Shown: one piece after another, positions 34,520 through 47,528 of the stretch | How positions within the stretch are numbered: position 1 is the stretch's first letter | Layout: the number at the start of each line of letters is the position of its first letter | NCBI RefSeq assembly: GCF_008831285.2 | Contig: NC_045138.2 | Coordinates: 10,798,571-10,862,570 of the forward strand | Source of the DNA: Nymphaea colorata | Lineage: Eukaryota; Streptophyta; Magnoliopsida; Nymphaeales; Nymphaeaceae | Direction of reading: 5' to 3' | DNA: 64,000 bases | Made by a program: the position numbers and the translations under genes | Notes under the pieces: generated by a model | Database searches by the model: none | Seen by the model: the letters and a program-made list of their open reading frames with translations, nothing else | Told to the model about the DNA's origin: nothing

Positions 34520-37500
34520 TTGACTGCAGGTCAACATGTGGCAATAGGAGTTAGTCTTTTGTGGAGATGTTGAAGCTTCTAACACAAAAGAGTGGATTTC
34601 AAGAAAGTGGGTTGCATGTAGAGAGCATTTAGTGGTAGTTCTTTTTTGTGTAACATGTCTACGTAAGCATGCATAGATACAAAAGTACACAATATTCATT
34701 TACCAAGACACACATGTACAACATAGTTTTATATATAGATGTGCTATAGAGTTTGCAGTTCTCAAGAGACTACTGAAGTTCCTCCTCTAATGAATAGAGT
34801 TCCATGTATATGTGTGTGTGTGTAAGAGAGTGGGAGGAAAAGTTGTTCTACTCTCATCTTTTCATAGGCCATTCTTTCCAAAGAAAATAAATTTTCTACC
34901 ATGATCTGCCAACCATGTTAGAATTTGTGTCTTCCTGCTTTTTTTTATCCATATCTATAGTCAACTTATAAGCACTACTATGAGTCTAAAGCATCAGGTC
35001 AGCTATTGTGGAATTGTCAGTTACATCAGTAGCTTCTCCAAATGGTCTAACCACACATAAATACTTATTGAAATTAATTTGCATGAAGGATTTGCAAATC
35101 AGAGGAAAGATGTCTGTGTAGTACATAGGATACAAAAATATGTAGGTAGCAGAGATAGATTAAGCATTATAGCTTAAGGGAAATATAAGTTGTCTTGCCT
35201 AACCCTCATGACTTCACATATTCATAGTGTTACAGTTATCATACAATGCATGAGAACTCCTATAATAAATTAAAATTATAGAACTATGTTACTTTTCACC
35301 AAGTACTAGTACCATACAAGCACTACTTGCCTAACAAAACAATAGATTCTTTCAGCTAGGTTGATTATTGATATTTAATTCATAGCATAGAAGCACTACT
35401 TGCCTAACAAAACAATAGATTCTTTCTGCTAGGTTGATTATTGATATTTAATTCATAGAGAGGAATGAAGTAAAAAAAAAAATCTATAGTTCTTCACTAA
35501 CTTGATAAAATTTCAGTAGGAGGTTCAAGTGCAATTTTTGTGTTCAATAGCATAACTGTCTATAACTTTGTCATGGATTGGATCCAATAAAATGGTGATG
35601 CTATTGGAAGCATCCAAATTGGTTCCCTCTTTTGGCTTCTCATTACTTTGTTGTTGTATTTCTTAATAAAGATGTTTCCATCCAAAAGCAAAAAAACATG
35701 ATTCTTTGTTTTGACAAGATCCAACTAGTTTATTTTCAAACTGCATATCACCCATTGTTCATAAGCATTACTAAGTTACTCTTTTATTTTAGAGCCTATT
35801 GATTTTATTAGTGCATTATGACTACTTATGCACATCATGAAAGAATATGTCTCCTAAAAGGAACATTTTACCCAAAAGACATGCTAATGGCACTTTTTAA
35901 GGAAGATCATGATTCAAATAATTAAATATTCTTATTTTTTTATGATAATTTTGCTACATTAACATACTTTTGGGATAATGAGTTAATCTATCTTTTATAA
36001 CTATTTTTTTCTCAAATTCAAACCTCGTTTTCTATCAGGTTATTCTTAATCTTAGCCAAACCCAAATACTTCAACATGATAGATGGCCAAAATTGTAAAG
36101 TTATAACTCATAATAAGTTTCTGGTGTGTATATTTGTTGTCCCTCTTTTCTATTTCTCTTTGTGACTTATTCAAGAATTCATGATAATAAACAAAAAGGA
36201 AGTTGCAGTCCTGGTACGGGAGGTAGAAGAACACTTCAACATTTCAACATACATAAAGTTGGCTAGTAGTAACAGACATAGTTCAAGCACTTGTTCCTAA
36301 TGGACAAACCGGTGATCTTGTGAGGTTTATATAGCCATGAAAAAACCAGATAGAGATAAGATGCTCTCTACTAGTAAAATAGAGGATTACATGGTTTGTT
36401 ACATGGTTCTCTTAAAAGCCTGATTTCAAGAGCATAGAAAGTTTTAGAAGAACATCTCAATGGAAATGACAAGTCAAGAGACATTTTAGTTACCTTCACC
36501 AATGAAGTGTTTTTTTTTATTTCACAATAACTCCCATAGATTTATGCGTAGGATCAAATTCAAGGGTTGAAATTTCAAGTTCAGGATGTCTCCACTACTT
36601 GCAGCAGCTTAACAACACATGCAAACCAAAAATAGAAAAACAATAGCAATGAGATGAAAAGGACAATCTCCAGAACTCGAATTTGGGCTTTCAATGAACA
36701 AGATTGTAGGAAGGGAACACACCTCAATGACTTGGGGCAGATTGAATGACTTCAGGAAGTTTTGAAGAAACGATGGTCACAACTATGTCCAAATGGTAGG
36801 TGAAACTAGACAAAAGAGAGTTTTGAGGAAATGATCGACTTTGGTGCTTATACACCCAAAATGTTCATCAATAAGAAAGGAAAACACAAGCTACTTTTCA
36901 TCTTCTATGGATGAATTTGGCACCAAAATTTTGGTTTTAGAAAGTATATCTTACCCAACTTTCCAATTTTTTTAAGGAAAAAAAAAACTCAACTGCCGAC
37001 CACCATTGGTGTCGACGATGAAGCCAAAAATTTTGTCGCCCTTCAATGCAATCAGCAACACTACTTTGTTTGCCACTCTTGCCATTGGCAATACATTTCT
37101 CTCTGCTAATTATGCAAAGCTTCCATTCGTGGTGGCTTCGGTCATGACCAAACCTGTAGTCGGCAAAGCTGTTCATCTTTGTGGATGTTGTGCCCTTCCA
37201 TTGAGGCTTTTTGTTTATTGTTGTAGTAAATTAAAAAAAAAAGTGAGAAATACAAACAATTTAATAATTCTTAAATATTATCCTCCAAACATTTGAAGGT
37301 TTAAATTCAAAATTCAGGATAGAACTTAAGTTTGAAGTTTTAAAGTCAAGATGGAATTTATGTTTAAACTTGAATTCATGTTCAAATCAAGTTCAAATCT
37401 TGATCAAATCCAAGAATTAGATAAATACTTCAAGCCACTAATCCAGTGTATTTTTTCCATTAATTTTGCTTGAACTGGTCAAATTGCTTGCTTTTTTAAT

Positions 37501-40109
37501 GAGGTTCTGGTACACATTATTATAATTGCTGTTATACATACGTTTAGGATATTGTTCTCTTTCAAACTTAAAGACATGGAGATATTAGTTTCATGGATGT
37601 AATGTCCATGTCTAGAAATTTAGTAATATAACCATCACATTCTTTCATTGTATGGCTGAGTGTTCAGCTGAAAAAATTCAGATTGTTTGGTTTTTATATT
37701 CTTATAAAATTCTCAAATACACTCCAAAAGTAGTTACTTTCAAAATTTTGAGGTTTTTGCAAATGAAATCATATGATTATATATGATATTTTCACTTCAT
37801 GCGAAAGACACATATTGCAAAATTGGGACAAAGGTGAGCCACAAGATAATGGCAATATTTTTGCATATCATTAGTTGTTAACTGTGTCCCGGTCCTTGAA
37901 TCTGGATGAACTTGCTATAGAACATAAGCATTAGAGGTACTTTGAACATTAAAAGAAAGCAATGCACTTTCAATTTCATATCCAATTGTTACAGAAATTG
38001 CATGTGTAAGAACAATTATATGTTTGTTTCTTGGATCATCATACTGCCATTCATGTCGACTTTAAAGCAACTAGTTTTTCCTTGTAGGTATCAAGAATTT
38101 GCCTGTCCACATCTAGGAGGCTAATTTAAAGTTGTCACATCTGGCTGAGGTACACCATTTGTGTACATGAAACTAACAAGTCATGTTTCCACTTTTTTTT
38201 CTTATCATGTTTTCAATTTTTTTCTTACTCTTTATTTTTTCTTTTTTCCCTTCATGTAGTGGCTCTTTTTTCCTCTTCACTTTTATTTCAATTGAGAAGT
38301 GATAAGTGCATGATATGGTTTGAATGGCTTCTGAATGCAAAGATGCAAATATCAATGCTATCCATTATGTAAAGTCATTGCCTACCTTCATTGTGAATGC
38401 ACATGAACCTTCATAATAAGTGCACATGAAGTTTGAATCCACGAAGCTGACAGAATTCAATTTGAATGTAAACCACACTAACGATTATTCTCTTTGTATG
38501 CAGTTTGAATACAAGGTCACTTGTCTGCATGATTCTTGTAGGACTCAATCAAACAACAAGGCGACAATAAGTGATCAAGCATGCATTTAAGACTTTTTTT
38601 AATTTCTTTCGGGTTCTCAACCACCAATCTTTTCCTTCAAAATTTGTGTTTTCCTTTTACCATAGTGGTATCAAATTAATTGGGTGCCAATTGCATGCCT
38701 AGCCATATATCTTATGAAGGTTATAGTGGTCATATAAAGTATATTTATTTCAATAACCATGGTTCTAGGGATACACTTATAGCAACAACATAGAATTCAC
38801 AGATATGATGTCGCTACTTGCAATGCAAGTTTTCAGGGATGCAATACAATTTGTCTTTTCAGGTAAAAGAATTGAATAACCAAATGTTAGTTCTTTGGCA
38901 CACTTATCATGGTAGCATTTTCATGCAGGTTAGGAAGAACGAGATTATGTATAGTGCTTATAAGCTAGTTGTTTGTTTTGATTAGATAATCTAACCAATT
39001 TTGCTTCCATTGGCAAGCTTTGTCAGTTGAATATTGACAAAATTTCATGGTAAAAACATTTTAGCTTGCTTACATTGCCTCTCAAAATGTTGTAATATCA
39101 TATGGATTCATATTTCTACCTCAAAATATATAAAACGAAAAAAAAATCACATTATTGAGATACATATATAAGCTGTTTCTGTCCTTTGATTCTTTCCTCG
39201 TCTTCATATCAATAGGTCTTCTTGAAATTTTCTTTTCATTAACTATAACCATGTACGTCATTTCATGTAACTAAAGATTATTTGTATTCATACAACATTC
39301 TTCTTATATAGTCATCTTTCATGCATTTGTTTCCCTAGGCAGGTTTAATATTCTACAAAACTAGTAATCTTGAAAAGAAAAATCAGAAAAAAAAATCAAG
39401 CATCTTCAAATTTTGAACGTCCATGTATTATAGAAGTTGTATTGGCAAAAACTTGGTGTGTTGGTTAATATTAGAGCATACTATATAGTAACAATCCAGT
39501 CTATCGTTTTTTTAGCATTTTATACCCATCTAAGTGGAAAGGTAGTCCTCCATATTCTAGATCTCTTCATTATGTTATATTATGTAGGAAATACAATTTA
39601 CAATTATTATGTATTATCTATTACAGGGACTTTGGATAGGAAGAAATTTTGGTACTTTTAGACAACATGTCTTCTTTCTCTGCTTCACACTTTCTACTAA
39701 CTGAGAAAAAGAAGTAGCTTCTCAATTGAACCGAGCAAAGGTTTGATGTTTACGCAGCATCAAACTGATCAAATTGATAAGCTGCCTGTATTGGCTTAGC
39801 AAAGTAGTATGATTTCCCTAGTGATCAGTAGAAAGTTTGAGGGTTTGTTTCCGTAGTCAGATGTTGAGTGCCAGGATAATGTGTTGGTCAGTGACATTGA
39901 AGATCTGTGTTGCTTGAATGTAAGTTTAAACTCTGTTTGATTGAATGATGTGATGATTCATAAGAATGATATGAGAAAAGTTGCATATGTATGTTGATAA
40001 ACAAAATCAAGGCTAGGTATGTAAAATAAATGTTAGCTTTATCATTAAATTATTTGGTAAGAGCTCATTGGTCACAACCTTTTGTTTGGGAATTCTAAAA
40101 CTATCTATT
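34520..40109. other. intergenic, no gene recognised
   Basis: Long AT-rich sequence. A 73-bp tandem duplication lies at about 35316-35458 and a short (GT)n tract near 34808-34822. A locally GC-richer block at 36990-37210 has open frames on both strands, but neither resembles a known family; TTTGCCGAC (complement, about 37155-37165) recalls subterminal repeats of some CACTA elements. Confidence 0.35.
35316..35458. repeat. 73-bp tandem duplication
   Basis: AGCACTACTTGCCTAACAAA and the bases following to TTAATTCATAG occur at 35319 and again at 35392 with one obvious mismatch. It is non-coding and recent, judging from the near identity. Confidence 0.85.
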
Positions 40110-40144
40110 ATACCTTTCTCAGCCTTTTGGCTAAGATCAAGTAT
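40110..40144 (+). pseudogene. truncated U2 snRNA copy
   Basis: The sequence starts ATACCTTTCTC, then AGCCTTTTGGCTAAGATCAA, matching the 5' end of U2 spliceosomal RNA (stem-loop I and the start of the following region) with one G-to-A change. Similarity stops after about 34 bases, before the branch-point-recognition sequence. No plant upstream sequence element or TATA box is seen in the 70 bases before it. It is therefore a dead 5' fragment, not a gene. Confidence 0.8.
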
Positions 40145-43100
40145 GGAATATTGAGTATATGAGTTTGAAGACAATAATGGGCTCAACATCTTGTTTTTGT
40201 CTTTTTGACATTTGTCTAAGATATCACTTAACATTCCTCCAAGATCTTTTATTTTTTGTCTTTAGATAATAAATCAATTTTTCCCATAACTTTTTCTGTC
40301 ATTGAAGTTTATTTGTAGAGTGCAACTTTTAGGAATTGCTTGAATTACCAGTAGACTTCTAAGATGCATACATGCATATATAAAACATGATCTTAGATAT
40401 TTAAATATAGGTTTTTTTATTTAAAGACACCTAAGATCGTTTTAAGGGATTATATAAGAAGTTTGAAATGAAATCTTTTCTAGTTATTTCCTTTGTTCTG
40501 ACTTTAATTCTAGTGTTAATTTCTTGCAACCTATTTTCACCCCTTATTTTCCTGCATTTCCGTCACTTAACTTCAGTTCAATATTTTTAATTGGTTGATA
40601 CAAGCAATGTACTTTGCTATTTGTCCAAGTTTGTTTGTAAATACCATTATAAAAATTAGGATTTTCATTATTAATGGATATAGCATGACTAATATCACCA
40701 CATTAAATCATCATTATAGTAATACTAAATTCACTGCTAATGATGTATACTTGTGTCAATTACACAAATATTTATATCAGTGACTTTTTCACTGGTGTAA
40801 TTTTTGTAGTGCTGACATACAACAAATCATAAGGCTTATACTAGAGTAGCAGTAGAATAAATCAGTGTACAGACTATAACAGTGGCATTAATCACTACTT
40901 ATAATGGTATACGAATTGCATCAATTTAAGTTTATGAGCATTCTTGGTCGACACCCAAAAGCACTCATGCACTTCCTTTTGCAAATTTAAATTGTCCATC
41001 TCTAAACTACATCTATGGTTGTTGTGATGTGGTAAGACTTTGAACCCTACTTAAATCACAAGAGAAGACATCAATGACCAGAAGCAAGCGTCACTTTCAA
41101 TCTACCTTTTTATCAAGCAACTTTTTCCAGAAATTGCTTTCAACCTCTTTGTGAAACAAGAGAAACCAAGATCATGAGTACAATTCAAATCTCTTCGCAA
41201 AACACAAGCTAAAACCTTTCCCAATATCCCAAAGTTTTTATTCAAAACCAATAAATTTTCCAAAGCCTTCATTCAACTTCCCAAGTAAAGTTTTCCTAAA
41301 AAGATTTCATTTTTTCCCATGTTAACTCAAGGTTTGGCAAAACTTTAATTCTTCAAGATAAAAAAACATGTTTACATCTTTTAAACTCAAAGATTAGAGC
41401 TTCAAATCTGAAGTTAAGATTTTCAAATCATTTTTTTTAAGGTTTATGCACAAGCATATAGGAAAGTAAAAAAGATTATTTGAACATTTGAGAGAGTACT
41501 TTGTTTTTGGCTTGATTACCCATGATAAAGGAATTGAAAATGGCAGAACTTCATACTGACAGGCAGAACACAAACCCAATTTCAAAACTATGCTTTCCAC
41601 ACTACCAAAATTTTCAGATGCAAACATCATGAAAGGTTTTAGGATTTTACACATGAAAGGTAGTTTTTTTTACCAAAACTAACAGTAAACCAATTAAAAC
41701 AAGTTTTGGTTGACCTTTTATCTTTTTGATCTTTTTTCCTTAGCTGAATTCCACTAAAATGATGAAACGTTTTCTCCACTAACTCTAGACCACACTTCAT
41801 TGTATTCTTAATCATTACTTAATTATCAAAAAAGAAGGATGAATGAGAAGCTAGTTGCTATCATTTGAGAGAACATTCTTTTGGATTGTGACATAAAAGG
41901 GAGACTAAGAATGTAAGGAGTCATATTATGTAACGGATTCCCATCCCACCCCACATTCTTTGATAGATTAATGAGATAGGATCCTATACCTTTAGTGTCA
42001 TCCACAATTGTAGATACATTCGCTTAGTATGCAAAAGTGTGTACGCTTGCCACAAGGAGACATAGAGATCATGCCAAAATATGCAAAATAATGGTGTCTT
42101 CTCATTGTAGAACTATGAATTTATAAGGAGGAAGCATGATATGCCATTATTTTACAAATTCCACAAAGAAATATAATAAAAAATGAAGAAAATAGTCATC
42201 CATGAATAATATGTTTCCTTCTCCCGTGTTATTTTTATTCCATGCAATTCGTGAAAAAATCCATTGTTGCATGAATTGCTTCTATAGCATGATGACAATT
42301 TCCCCTTTACATTTTGGTCACAAAGTAAGAGATGCAATTCTTCGCAGAAAAGCTAAGAAGCAACATTAATAAAAATTTTCAATAGTGGAAGCCAATCGCC
42401 ACTGCCATCCAAATGAACCTTCCATGGTTGATCATTTTTTTTTTGTCAGAAACAAAAATAAATAAATAAAGAGCATGACTGGCACAAGTGTAATATCATT
42501 GAAACTAGATTAAATATCGCATTGCCTTTGCATTAAGAACATGAATAATATATGTGGATTATGGTGTATGTTACCTAATGGCGTAATGTTGTCAGGGTTA
42601 TGTCCTTTTGTGTGATATGTCATATCCGGGTCCCACTACTAGGATGAAATCTATTTGCTTGAAAATGCAAAGGAATAAACACAAATATGCATGTTCAGGC
42701 CAACCATATAAGCTGCTTGAGCCAACGGTGATGTTAAAAAGGTTTGGATTATATATGAGAGCATACAAGTATGTCATGTTAAGAATGTTGGGAACACAAT
42801 TTTTATGACTTGAGGGTGATCATGATGCATGAAACGTACTATGTTATATATATTATAAGTATGCCGTTTTTCATGACTAAATGCTCATAAACTCATATTT
42901 GTGTTCTTCCAAAATATTTCAATAAGATTTAGGCCAAACTTTACAGAATGTGGTGCTAAATTGGGAGAGTAGTGGTTGCTTTACATGCGTGAGAGATTTT
43001 TCAAAAGAGTGGACGTTGACCTGCTCCAAATGATGTTATTTAGACTTCAAATGAGACTTAAACTCAATTAAGCCCATAATCTACTTGATCCAACACCCAA

Positions 43101-46100
43101 ATTAAGCAAAATTTCAAAGGAGACTCTTAGAGGTACCAAGGACTTTTGGAATTTGATGAAAAGCATTAAGTGAGTGTTTATACCTTTTTAGGGTCTAGTT
43201 TGGAATGAGAAGAACATTTTGCAGCAAATAAAAAACCAAAAATTTTCCATTTTAGGGCATCCTTGGATTGAGAGACTCATACCCATTGTGCCTTCTTCTT
43301 CTTCCTTTTTGTAAGCTCTCCTTCATCATGCTCTAGTGGACAATTAATAGTGGCTTTTCTTCACCTATCTTCTTCATGTATATTTTTTTTCTATTTTCTC
43401 ATATTATTTTTTGTATTTGTATGTATGTTCATTGCTAGCTTTATAGGGTTCAACATGTTGAAGGAGGTTTTCTTTGTGTTTGGCATGGCCAAGCGTCCAC
43501 TTTTGCACTAGGTTGAACCTCTCCTACCACTAGCACACCTCATCTTCCTCACATATTCTTAGTCCTCAACTCGCATTTAGCAAGTTGTTGCACCACAGAC
43601 GACTTCACAATTAAATGAGAATCTATATTGTGATTAGTCCATGTTTATCTTTATTCTCAATTAATCCTCTCTAGTTACGAAGTATTACCCAAATATATAA
43701 CCAATTATTTATCAGACTAGACTTAGATATTCATGTAGATTGTGGTTTAGATTGGGCACCATCCCTAGAATTTTAACATTTGTTGATTAGGTATTGTGTC
43801 TTCCTTAGATCAAGCCCCATCTTTTGGAAAACAAAGTGGGAAAAGATGGCATCCATATCCTCTTAAAGAATTTGAGTTATGTAATATGGCCAATGTACTA
43901 TGTATAATATTGTTGCATGGAGTCTTTTTCTGGTCTTCAAACTCCTCTTTATGAGCTATAGGATCTATAGTAATGATATATAACATGAAATCACTAAATG
44001 TATCGGCATTGATTTTCATGAAACATTTGCGATCAAGTGAATCAAGATGTGTTAAAAGTCTACATCATGACACAACAAACAACTTTGAAATTGACTATTT
44101 ATTTACTAAACTGTTTAACTGCTCTTATGTAGTTTGCAAACTTGGTACAAGAGACCTGTATACACAAGTTTAAGAGGGTATATTGTCATTATTTTTTCAT
44201 TAAAGAAGATAATGATGCCACCATGCATATCGTGTACTACCTTCCTAATTGATAATAACATTTGCTATTGCAAGAGATATCATGTGATATTATGTAATTA
44301 AGTACATAAAGAAAATATGGATTTTTAACAAGGTGTTGTGGAATTCATTTTCTCAGCAGCATGCCCACAAATATGATATGGAACTTTCCTTTGGAATTTC
44401 CTTGATTTGAGGAATGGTCAAGAGCTATGAATATTCAAATCTAAATTAACTTTTTAAAAGTGATCTACCTTTTTGTCTTGATTCCTTTCCATTGGCTAGA
44501 GAAACTAATTAATATATTCAATGAAATTCACCAATATCTTATACTTAGTGCATGATATTATAATTCTGGTGAGGAGTCAAAAAGAAAGTTTAGGTGACCT
44601 ATATTCTTGTTAGAGGAATGCTTCTGACACAAAGTCTTTTTCTGTTAAAGTGCTTTCAAGATGTGACATGGACTTCCTAAAATATTTGAAAAGAAAGCCT
44701 CTTCTGAGCATGTCCAGGAACTTACTGAAATTATTGAAGAGTAAGCCAATTTGGATGCCCAATTTAATGTAATTTTTTGTTTTTGTCATTCTTCCATTAT
44801 GTTTATCACTTTTTATGGTTGTATACATGTGGCCTTCTTCAGTGTCGTGCAATTTGAAATATGAACCAAGTATCATAACTAATGTGCTACTTACAATAAA
44901 TGTAGCATATCTAAATCCTCAATTGTGCACTTATGCTTGGTTTTTTTAGAGGATTGGCAATGAGAAAGTTTCATTCAAGAATTTGAAAACATTGTTCAAC
45001 TGTCTGTTAAGATATGAGATAATAGAGTTACCTAGTACCATTAACTTTTTCTCATATTGTGAAACTTGTGAGACTAGATGATAAAAAGTTTTAGATAACT
45101 TTCCTTCATAAATGTTATCTTAAGTTCCATGATCATAAAGCTACATTTGTTTTTTTTTTCTTGTTTATCATTTATTTGTTACCATTGGTATCATTTTTGT
45201 TACAATATTATTTTGCAATAGTTCAGCAACAATGATGTTGCATTTGTACTTGTTCCGTAGAATTCATCTTTCCTATAGGTGCTGGGTAGGTTACTAGAAG
45301 GATCTTGCGTAATAATAATATGAAATGTAGTAAGGACATCTTTGTTAGCATTTTTTTCTACATGTATAGTCATGTCTCATTCTCCCTGATTTTTTTGCTC
45401 TCCTCTTTTGTCTAAAAGTTGTAGGTGTTTGTGAATGTAGCAGCAATTGTTCACAAAGATATGTGGGCTGCAATATAGATTGTTTTGCATGCTTCAAACA
45501 AGAATGAAATATGTCCACCAAATATGTGTGGTGCTATTAGATAGTAAAGTAACTACTACACTTTGTCATGTCTTTGCATAATATGGGTTGTTTTGCATGT
45601 TTTAAATAAGAATGAAATCATACAATGGACAACTATGAGAATCAATTTTTTTTTAGAAAACATTTAGTGGGGATAGTGGTTTGTGACACTTTTTCACTAT
45701 GTTACTTAAAAGACTGCGTACCAGCCTTGTTTTTCTATAACACCAAGTGTCTTTCTGTAATGCATTTTGCTGTCACTAGGAATAGGTAATTGATTTCATT
45801 TTTAGTAATGTTGCTACATATCTATAACACTAAGTGTCTTTCTATATGTTTGGTAATGCACTCGGTAGCATGGATTTCATGTTACTGAATAAGTCTTGCC
45901 GAATGTTAAATTTCTTTGCATACTCCATTCATCCACATACATCATGAATGCACCAATTGATTGAATGGATTGCTTTTTCTTGATAGGTACTGGAGCGGCA
46001 TATAAAATAGTTAGGAGTGCAAATTTAGTAAACTTGACCAAAGATTTCCAGTACAAGCCATGACTCTAACTAAGTGCCTAGATAGCCTCAACACAAAAGG

Positions 46101-47175
46101 ATTTGGCTAGCTAGAAGGGAGCAACATTACAAGGATGGACTGGCAATGGTGAAGTCGCATATTGTCAATTTGATATTCTATGAGTGCAGCGCCCCTATTG
46201 TCAGTTTGACTTCCTACAAGTACAATATTTGTATATATGTGGGGTAGGACCATTGTGCTAGCCAAGCGAAGTAGATTAGGCTTGCATTCTTAAAACTGAA
46301 GCAGCTGTAGACCTTAGGTAAGGGGAAGGGGAGAGATTTGGCCCTCGAGAACCAGTGGGTCTTCTCACATGCTCACCAAATATAAAAGGGACATTTGTTG
46401 CACTAGTCTATCCTCAATATGGACTCTAGAATGCAGTGAAAAGAAAAAGCTAACAATTATTTTATAACCAGTATATTCTTCATTGGGTTTATGCCCTTTA
46501 TTAAGTTAGCATTTAGATAACACGTTAAAAAAATGATTTTTACTAAAACATGGTTTTATAAAAAGATTTGTTAATGTGTTCTTGAAAACATAGTTTGTAT
46601 GTTTAGGTGGGCATGAACACCCAAGTCTAGAGTGAATAACCTTTGGATGGGGGAGAGGGGGGAAGGAGAGGGCGAGGGGAGAAGCGGGGAGAAGCGGGGA
46701 GGTTTTCTTTAATCATGTAAAGATGGTGAAAAACAGTGGTTTTTTAAAGACACCATTTTTAGTCCACTCAAACATGCCAAAAATAGGGTTTGGGAGGCAA
46801 AAGGACATTATTTTTGCATACAAAACACCATTTTTGTATGCATCTGAACATGCCCTAAACTTCTAACAGCTGCCACTAACTCTTCTTTCAACCATTCTTT
46901 CATTGCAGTATAGATGTCTGATGCAGTCAAACACTTTTAGCCTTTGATGGATAATTGTTATGGAGAGGGATGCCTAACTTATTTACCAGTAAGTTCCTCA
47001 AACCTAATCATTGCTTCCACAAGTAAATCCATATGATTCATTAAATCAACATCTTATAAAGAGATCTAGATCTTTCCATCCCATTTTGCTGAAGGCATCT
47101 TGGTTTTGAGTGTTAAATATGCATCTTTTTGGGTTTCATCACTTATACAGAGAAAAGAAAAAAAAAAGGATGGGA
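40145..47175. other. intergenic, downstream of the SOSEKI gene
   Basis: No coding sequence recognised. CACTGGTGTAATTTTTGTAGTG at 40790-40812 resembles one end of a CACTA-type MITE without a partner. A purine-rich block lies at 46650-46700. The minus-strand frame at 44610-44876 has no family match. Confidence 0.35.
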
Positions 47176-47479
47176 CTAACTGACAATGGCCACGAGATTT
47201 GCTAGATGACCAAAACTGCCGGCACTCTGAACTTCTCCACTTGTTGCAACGCTCGTCGTCTCTTGCTTGTGGCCAGCAGTTTGTGACATGTTTTGCTTCA
47301 GACCTTTACAGGACCTCATGTGGGATCCCAGCTTCTCCGGTTTGAACTTCTTCCCACACTGCCTGAAAAAATTTAAGTAACTATTTATCATCACTCTAAT
47401 CATATTATTTGAAGGGAGAAGAAAGAAATTAAATAAAACTTTAAATATCAACCAAAAAGCAGTCGGTTCCCTTGTATGT

Positions 47480-47528
<49 letters not shown>

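Noticed and set aside
40595-40812. CACTA-type MITE suggested by a terminal TTTTTGTAGTG
   Set aside because: No matching CACTACAAAAA end in the right orientation within a plausible distance.
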